Shown: piece by piece, positions 58,606 through 64,000 of the stretch
Layout: every line of letters starts with the position of its first letter
Numbering within the stretch: the first letter of the stretch is position 1
From: Sialis fuliginosa
Taxonomy: Eukaryota > Arthropoda > Insecta > Megaloptera > Sialidae
Assembly (NCBI GenBank): GCA_961205875.1
Contig: OY540810.1
Location: 434,001-498,000, forward strand
DNA: 64,000 nucleotides
Reading direction: 5' to 3'
Made by a program: the position numbers and the translations under genes
The notes under the pieces: generated by a model
Databases searched by the model: none
Told to the model about the DNA's origin: nothing
Seen by the model: the letters and a program-made list of their open reading frames with translations, nothing else

Positions 58606-59090
58606 TACAACATAACCTCAAAAATACACTATTTTTATACACGCTACTTCGTTTAACGCAACAGGTCTTATTTACCCACCTTATTTATTTCTTCAAATAT
58701 CAGTGCTTAAAATAAACGAAACTGAACAAAAATAAATAATTAGAATATGACAAATATTTTATTTTTATTTACAACAATTATTTTTTAAATAATTGTAACA
58801 ATACATCTATTAAAATAATTAACTAAAAAGAATTTATATCCGTTTGCATAAAACTGTATTAGTCAATATGATAAACATTTACGTCTAAAGTTCCCTAATT
58901 AAAATGTAATTATTGTTATAATAACAATTAAACAAACGCAGTGTTTTAACTGCCAAATAAATATTATTTCGATCCTACATTTTCTTACGAAAAAGAAAAC
59001 ACCTTTGATTATTTTCACCAAAACAACAAAATATTAAAAGTTCAAACGACTAACGATGATTTAAAATAGGTGTAATTTTTTTTATTTACG
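58606..59090. other. AT-rich spacer downstream of RTF1
   Basis: No gene is seen. It may include extended RTF1 3' untranslated sequence. Confidence 0.4.
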
Positions 59091-59096
59091 TTTCAC
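59091..59096 (-). terminator. Polyadenylation signal of RTF1
   Basis: AATAAA on the minus strand, about 98 nt past the RTF1 stop. Confidence 0.5.
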
Positions 59097-59193
59097 CGGT
59101 TTTTGTTTTTTTATAAAATTACATGCAAAAGTCCGATTGATTTTTTTTCTACTCACACGATCACAACAACACAAATAAACTAAATCAACGTCA

Positions 59194-62100
59194 TTAAATA
59201 AGACCACGTTTCTTTTTATAATCTTGTAAATTCAAACTACGTTTAGGTCCTACGTCACGATTCGGTACCATTCTAGATGTCACGTTAACGGGTGCACCTT
59301 AAAAAAAATAAACATATATGACAATAACACTAACCGACAAAAAAAATATTTCTGTTTGTCGCAGGGTATACGATAACTTTTTTCGCCATTTCGCCAATTT
59401 TCATCCGATTACGTTAAAATTTTAACACAATACAGAGGGTAGATAAAGCTACAAACTCAGTAAATTGCATTAAAATCGGACGAAAATTGTTCGTGTTACA
59501 GCGTTTTGAATTTTTGCTAAAAAATCAATTTTTTTTCATTTAAAATATGATTTTCGTAGGAAATAACTTTTTTCGCCATTTTGCCAATTTTCATCCGATT
59601 ACGTTAAAATTTTAACACAATAAAGAGGATAGATAAAGCTACAAATTCAGTAAATTACATTGAAATCGGATGAAAATTGTTTGTGTTACAGCGTTTTGAA
59701 TTTTGAAAATTCGATTTTTTTCGTTTAAAAAATGGTTTTCAAAGGGAATAACTTTTTTCACCATTTCACCAATTTTCATCCGATTACGTTAAAACTTTAA
59801 CACAATAAAGAGGATAGATGAAGCTACAAATTCGGTAAATTGCATTGAAATCGGATGAAAATTGTTCGTGTAACAGCGTTTTGAATTTTTGCTAAAAAAT
59901 CGATTTTTTATCGTTTAAAATATGATTTTCAAAGGGAATAACTTTTTTCACCATTTCGCCAATTTTCATCCGATTACGTTAAAATTTTAACACAATAAAG
60001 AGGATAGATAAAGCTACAAACTCAGTAAATTGCATTGAAATCGGATGAAAATTGTTCGTGTTACAGCGTTTTGAATTTTGAAAATTCGATTTTTTTTCGT
60101 TTAAAATATGATTTTCATAGGAAATAACTTTTTTCACCATTTCGCCAATTTTCATCCGATTACGTTAAAATTTTAACACAATAAAGAGGATAGATAAAGC
60201 TATAAACTCAGTAAATTGCATTAAAATCGGATGAATATTGTTTGTGTAACTGCGTTTTGAATTTTGAAAATTGCCGAATTTTTGCTAAAAATTCGATCTT
60301 TTTTCGTTTAAAACATGATTTTCAAAGGGAATAAATTTTTTTTCGTTCAATTAGAACCTTAAGATACATTACGAATGATCTTTAGTTGAAGTATTTGATT
60401 TTTAAAAAATATATACTAATAATATAAATAAAAATAATAAACTTACTCGGAAGTGAAACTTCTAAATCGATCTTGATATCAAAATCGTGAGCAGAAAACA
60501 GGTCGTCTGATGATTTCCCTTCGGTAACTTTCCCGTTGGCCGTGTCTTTATGAACATCGGGAGGTTTTTCTACAGGTACTGGAGCCTTGTCTACGACATC
60601 GCTAGCGGCCGTGCTGACGACCGGGACCGGTTGTTGTTCTTCCTGCGACGCTTTGAAGTTCATCCGCGGTTTCGTAGATCTACGCGTGAAAGGGTCGTCT
60701 ATTTTCTTTCCTTTGTTCGCTCGAACCTAAATAAATTAATAATTATTATAATAAACACACTAGAGAAAGGTTTGTTAGAGCTTACCTCTTCCATAATAGC
60801 TAACTCCGCGGTTTCCACGTTCTTCTTGCGATTGCGGTCGTTGATATACGAGATACTGGATATGGTAGATGTGCGCATTTTATCTAGTTCACTAGCACGC
60901 TCTTCGAGCTCGGCTAGTTTCTGTGTTAACTCGCGTGCCACTTCATCATCGCCTCGCGTTTGCGCTGCGTCACGTTCCTTCATTAACTGTGTTTTCTTCA
61001 TAGCGTAATTAAAAGGGTTTGGTTTGAAACGGCCTTTTTCACGAACTAAAACAAAATAACAAAGAGTATTATAGTACATATAATAAAGCATGGAAGTTAG
61101 GTTAGGTACGAGCTATCAGACAAAACTTATAAAAGAGAAGAAAAAGAAGAAACTGTCAGATAAAACCCATGAAGAAAAGGAATTAAGAAAATTGAGAAAG
61201 GGGAGACATAAAAAAACCATAAAATTCATAGAGAAGAAGAAACTGTCAGACATAACTCATAAAGAAGAAAAAGAAGAAACTGTCAGACATAAAACTCATA
61301 GAGAAGAAAAATAAGAAATTGTCAGACATAAAACTTATAAAGAAGAAACTGTCAGTCATAAAACTCATAGAGAAGAAAAATAAGAAACTGTCAGACATAA
61401 AACTCATAAAGAAGAAGAAAAAGAAGAAACTGTCAGACATAAAACTCATAAAGAAGAAGAAAAATAAGAAACTGTCAGACATAAAACTCATAAGGAAGAT
61501 GAAAAATAAGAAACTATTAAACACAAAACTCATACAGAAGAGAAGAAGAAACTGTCAAAGATAAAACTCATGAAGAAGAAGGTTAGGTAATACAGGTTTC
61601 TATTATGATAGTCGATAAAATAGGTCACGCATACAAATCTCACACATTTGTCACCAGTTTATTTTTGATCTAATCAATTTTTCCAAATATAAAGTAGCCT
61701 ACGTTCTTCCTAAGGATGCAAGTTATCTCCCTGCTAAATTACATCAAGATCGGTTGAGCGGTTTAACCGTGAAAAGGTAACAAACAGACTCACCTATTTT
61801 TTCGATATCGGCTTCGTTAAATTCGTACGTGATAGCTTCCTGTATGTCTCGTTGTTTCTGTGTTATCCGGCCTTTGTCAGGTAAATCTACGTCCGCCATC
61901 GCACACGCTTCTATCCATTTTTGAAACTCGGATTCTGTGAATTCTTGATTGGAAACAAATTCTAAACGGAATATTCTCTCCTGCGTTCCGTGTTTTAACT
62001 TCAAACCTTTATTCGTCCGCGTTTTTCCTAATTCATAAACCTGTCGAATAAAATATCATTAACTACTTCAGATACAAAATTAATTAAAATGAAATTACCT

Positions 62101-63384
62101 TTGCGGTTTCGTAGACCCCGACAATCTCGGCCACTCTGTACACAGGCCTGCCGTTGTTGTTACCGATACCGATACGTACAAAACAACCGACAACTACGCG
62201 ATCGAAAAATGGTAAATGTACAAAACGTTCCATTTTGTGGCGAGATAATCTTATCATATTCAATTCCTGTTTTGTTTTAATCGTCTCCGGCCTTGCTTGT
62301 TCAGGTTCGGCTTCATCTGAACTACTCGACGATGAACTACTTTGAGATCGAACCTAAATAAATTGAATTAATACGTATTTTGTAAGAATATATTTAAATT
62401 AAACTCACCGAAGGCGCCCTCGGAGGCGGAGACGGTTCTTTATTATTATCACTATCGCTGTCGTCTGAGTAAATATCTGAAGCCTTGAGTTTAACGGGTT
62501 GTTTTGCAGGTGTCAAAGCAGCCAATTCATCTTTCTTTCTTTGTTCTTCGCGTCTCTGCACTTCCTGTTCTTCTTTTCTTTCACGACGTGCTTTTAATTC
62601 TGCCATTGCATTCACTCTCTTGTCTACACGCCCGCGGTTCTCTTCGACTGTCTTTTTACGTTCCTTTGAACGTTCTTTATGATCAGCACCTTTCCATCGT
62701 TCTTTAGCTCTTTCAGCTTTTTTCGCCAATCTCAGTTTTTTCTCTATTTCAAATCTGTAAATTGAATTAAAATTAAAATAGACTGTTTTTTGTTTAATTT
62801 TGTTTTGAATTGTCAATAATTTATCACATACCTTGTTTTCATTAATTCTCTTTGTTCAATTCGTTTAAAAATTTCGGTTTCTCTTTCTTTCTCCGTGAGG
62901 CTTGCAAGCCGAGCTCTATCCTCTTCGTCACCCATAAGTTGGTCATCGTAACCATCATTAAACTCTTCTTCAGCACTGGAAGATGCTCCAGATGAAACTT
63001 CACCTTCTTCTGGTTCAGATGCATCATCTACAAGAACATGTTTTTATTAATAATCTTTCAAATAATGCTTTGTGTTTAGTGGTATTATACCTTGTGAGCC
63101 TTTTGTATTATTTGTTTCCACAACAGGTTCCTCTTTCTTTGGAGGAGCTTCATCTTCTGAACCAGAATCACTCTCGCTTTCAGAGTCAGATGATTTTTGA
63201 GTAGGCGCCCTTTTTTTCTTTTTTTTCTTTTTTGCCAAGCTCAATAATTCCTGGAATTACAAAATAAATGCTCAATCAATTGCATTTTTTAGGTTAATTC
63301 ACTAACACCCACAGAATCTAGGTCACTCGATTCTTCATTGCTGGAATCTGAATCTATTAAAGCTGTATTTTTACGTTTCACCAT
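59194..63384 (-). CDS. Rtf1: RTF1 homologue, Paf1 transcription-elongation complex, 9 exons, 639 aa
   Basis: Exons in coding order: 63313-63384, 63091-63250, 62832-63027, 62409-62754, 62099-62353, 61794-62040, 60786-61045, 60447-60726 and 59194-59297. All use GT-AG sites and keep frame (1,920 nt with stop). The N-terminus is acidic and Ser-rich with a lysine tract ([14 protein letters not shown], then [10 protein letters not shown]). Next come [15 protein letters not shown] near 101, the charged region [14 protein letters not shown] (130-143), and the Plus3 domain at about 290-395 across exons 5 and 6. A coiled-coil-like stretch follows (about 440-480), and the protein ends [12 protein letters not shown]. 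In the nucleus RTF1 links Paf1C to Spt5 through Plus3 and stimulates H2B ubiquitylation. The exon 1 donor is either GTGGGT (chosen) or GTTAGT six bases later, which would add VG. Two introns hold satellites. Confidence 0.96.
59366..60340. repeat. Five tandem ~185-190-bp units in the last RTF1 intron
   Basis: The landmark CCAATTTTCATCCGATTACG falls at about 59394, 59584, 59769, 59959 and 60145 (spacings about 190, 185, 190, 186). Each unit also holds 'agaggatagataaagctaca' and 'aaatcggatgaaaattgt'. The last is an inverted copy of the landmark, so every unit can form a hairpin with ~20-bp stem and ~85-bp loop. Units are very similar, suggesting recent amplification. Confidence 0.85.
61095..61575. 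repeat. Minisatellite in RTF1 intron 6, ~33-40-bp unit
   Basis: A dozen or more copies of 'gaagaaactgtcagacataa' plus 'aactcataaa', with variable GAAGAA/AAAAAT spacers. The frames at 61090-61314, 61319-61564 and (minus) 61246-61533 are this array read as protein. It sits directly against a family R element at 61575, whose homologue at 721-975 carries a single unit. Confidence 0.85.
61575..61790 (+). repeat. Family R element in RTF1 intron 6
   Basis: 'gaagaaggttaggtaataca' then 'tctattatgatagtcg', 'ataaagtagcctacgttctt' and 'tcaagatcggttgagcgg'; collinear with the reverse of 721-960. It ends a few bases from the exon 6 donor at 61793. Confidence 0.65.
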
Positions 63385-63674
63385 TTTGAAGTATTTATTT
63401 AAACTGTAGCGATCAAAATATAATTTAATTTGTAAATTAAAACACAATGTTTAATTTGGACATCACTTCACTTTACAGCTCTCATGATTGTCAAATTAAA
63501 AACGCCAGCAATAGGTGTTAAGCTAGCAACAACTTATACCAATTACCAATGTAATAAACGAAAATACCTATAGTCGAGTCAATGACGTTCGAAACTCCGA
63601 AAACGAAATTACATACTGTGATTGTCGATTCAAAAAAGCGGTAATTATCAAACTGTAATCGCATCACTGATATA
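63385..63674. promoter_or_regulatory. Probable RTF1 promoter and 5' untranslated region
   Basis: A non-repetitive stretch just upstream of the RTF1 start. No TATA box is clear on the minus strand. The boundary is set by the repeat that follows. Confidence 0.3.
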
Positions 63675-64000
63675 ACAAGATTTTTAATTATCTACAATTT
63701 GTTCCATACGCGTCGTTCTGTACGAGTTACAGCGCCGAAAAGTTTTAAAAAAGTAGTTTTTGCAAATTATCTCGTAAAATATTGATTTTACATTAAAATG
63801 TTAAGTGACAATCTTGTAGAGAATTAAATTCTCTACATGTTCTTTCATAGGCGTCGTTCTGTACGACCAATACTTTACGAGTTACAGCTCCGAAAAGTTT
63901 TTAAAAAGTAGTTTTTGCAAATTATCTCGTAAAATATTGATTTTACATTAAAATGTTAAATGACAATCTTATAGAGAATTAAATTCTCTACAATTTGTTC
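63675..64000. repeat. Tandem repeat running off the window end
   Basis: 'cgtcgttctgtacga', 'gagttacagc', 'ccgaaaagtttt', 'gcaaattatctcgtaaaata' and 'agagaattaaattctctaca' recur with a spacing of about 141-158 bp (landmark at 63711 and 63852). The array is cut by the end of the window. 'gagaattaaattctc' is a 15-bp palindrome within each unit. Confidence 0.75.

Noticed and set aside
60550..61008. 152-codon plus-strand frame
   Set aside because: It is the opposite strand of RTF1 exons 8 and 7 and crosses their intron.
61090..61564. Lys-rich and Phe-rich reading frames on both strands
   Set aside because: They are translations of the intronic minisatellite; length and composition follow from the repeat unit.

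Overview
This window looks like AT-rich nuclear DNA of an insect, most probably a moth or butterfly (Lepidoptera). The evidence is three insect-type genes with GT-AG introns, and a dense load of short non-autonomous transposons. A seven-unit run of the insect telomere repeat (TTAGG, here as CCTAA) and recurring 'cgcggcttcgctcgcg' fragments of a kind I associate with lepidopteran repeats point the same way. The order-level call is inference; the gene calls are not in doubt.

Layout. Positions 1-44,290 contain no protein gene I can support. This stretch is a graveyard of MITE-like and foldback elements, tandem repeats and microsatellites, many nested in one another. At 44,434-50,378 (minus strand) lies a complete four-exon cofilin/actin-depolymerising factor gene (twinstar orthologue, 148 aa). 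At 52,857-55,256 (plus strand) lies an intact, uninterrupted 799-codon gene for trehalose-6-phosphate synthase with a fused phosphatase-like domain. At 59,194-63,384 (minus strand) lies a complete nine-exon RTF1 gene (Paf1-complex/Plus3-domain protein, 639 aa). I assembled the cofilin and RTF1 exons by hand; every junction keeps frame.

The genes do unrelated jobs: actin turnover, synthesis of the blood sugar trehalose, and transcription elongation with histone modification. There is no operon logic. Cofilin and TPS are divergently placed, with about 2.5 kb between their start codons. TPS and RTF1 converge, with about 3.9 kb between their stop codons.

Repeats. I name families by letter. A: MITE ending in AAGGTACTGGCACCAGT, at about a dozen sites. 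B: 650-800 bp element ending in a TTTACTTGGCAGATG segment and carrying a (GTCT/GTCC)n microsatellite, 8 copies or fragments. C: short MITE ending in GTCCGGTATTATAAA, 4 copies. D: about 710 bp foldback with arms near 340 bp, 2 copies. E: short TIR element ending in ATCTTGGCTTCTGGGTGT. F: foldback with a hammerhead-ribozyme-like core. N: TA-flanked element ending in CCGGGTGT. Q: dispersed segment with GAATGGCATATCTTTGAAAT. R: retroelement-tail-like segment. There are also two hAT elements with perfect 8-bp target duplications, two TTAA-flanked piggyBac-like elements, and satellites inside RTF1 introns. The points most worth a second look are the D palindromes, the hammerhead-like F hairpins, the hairpin satellite and element-derived minisatellite in RTF1 introns, and the insertions dated by filled and empty sites.
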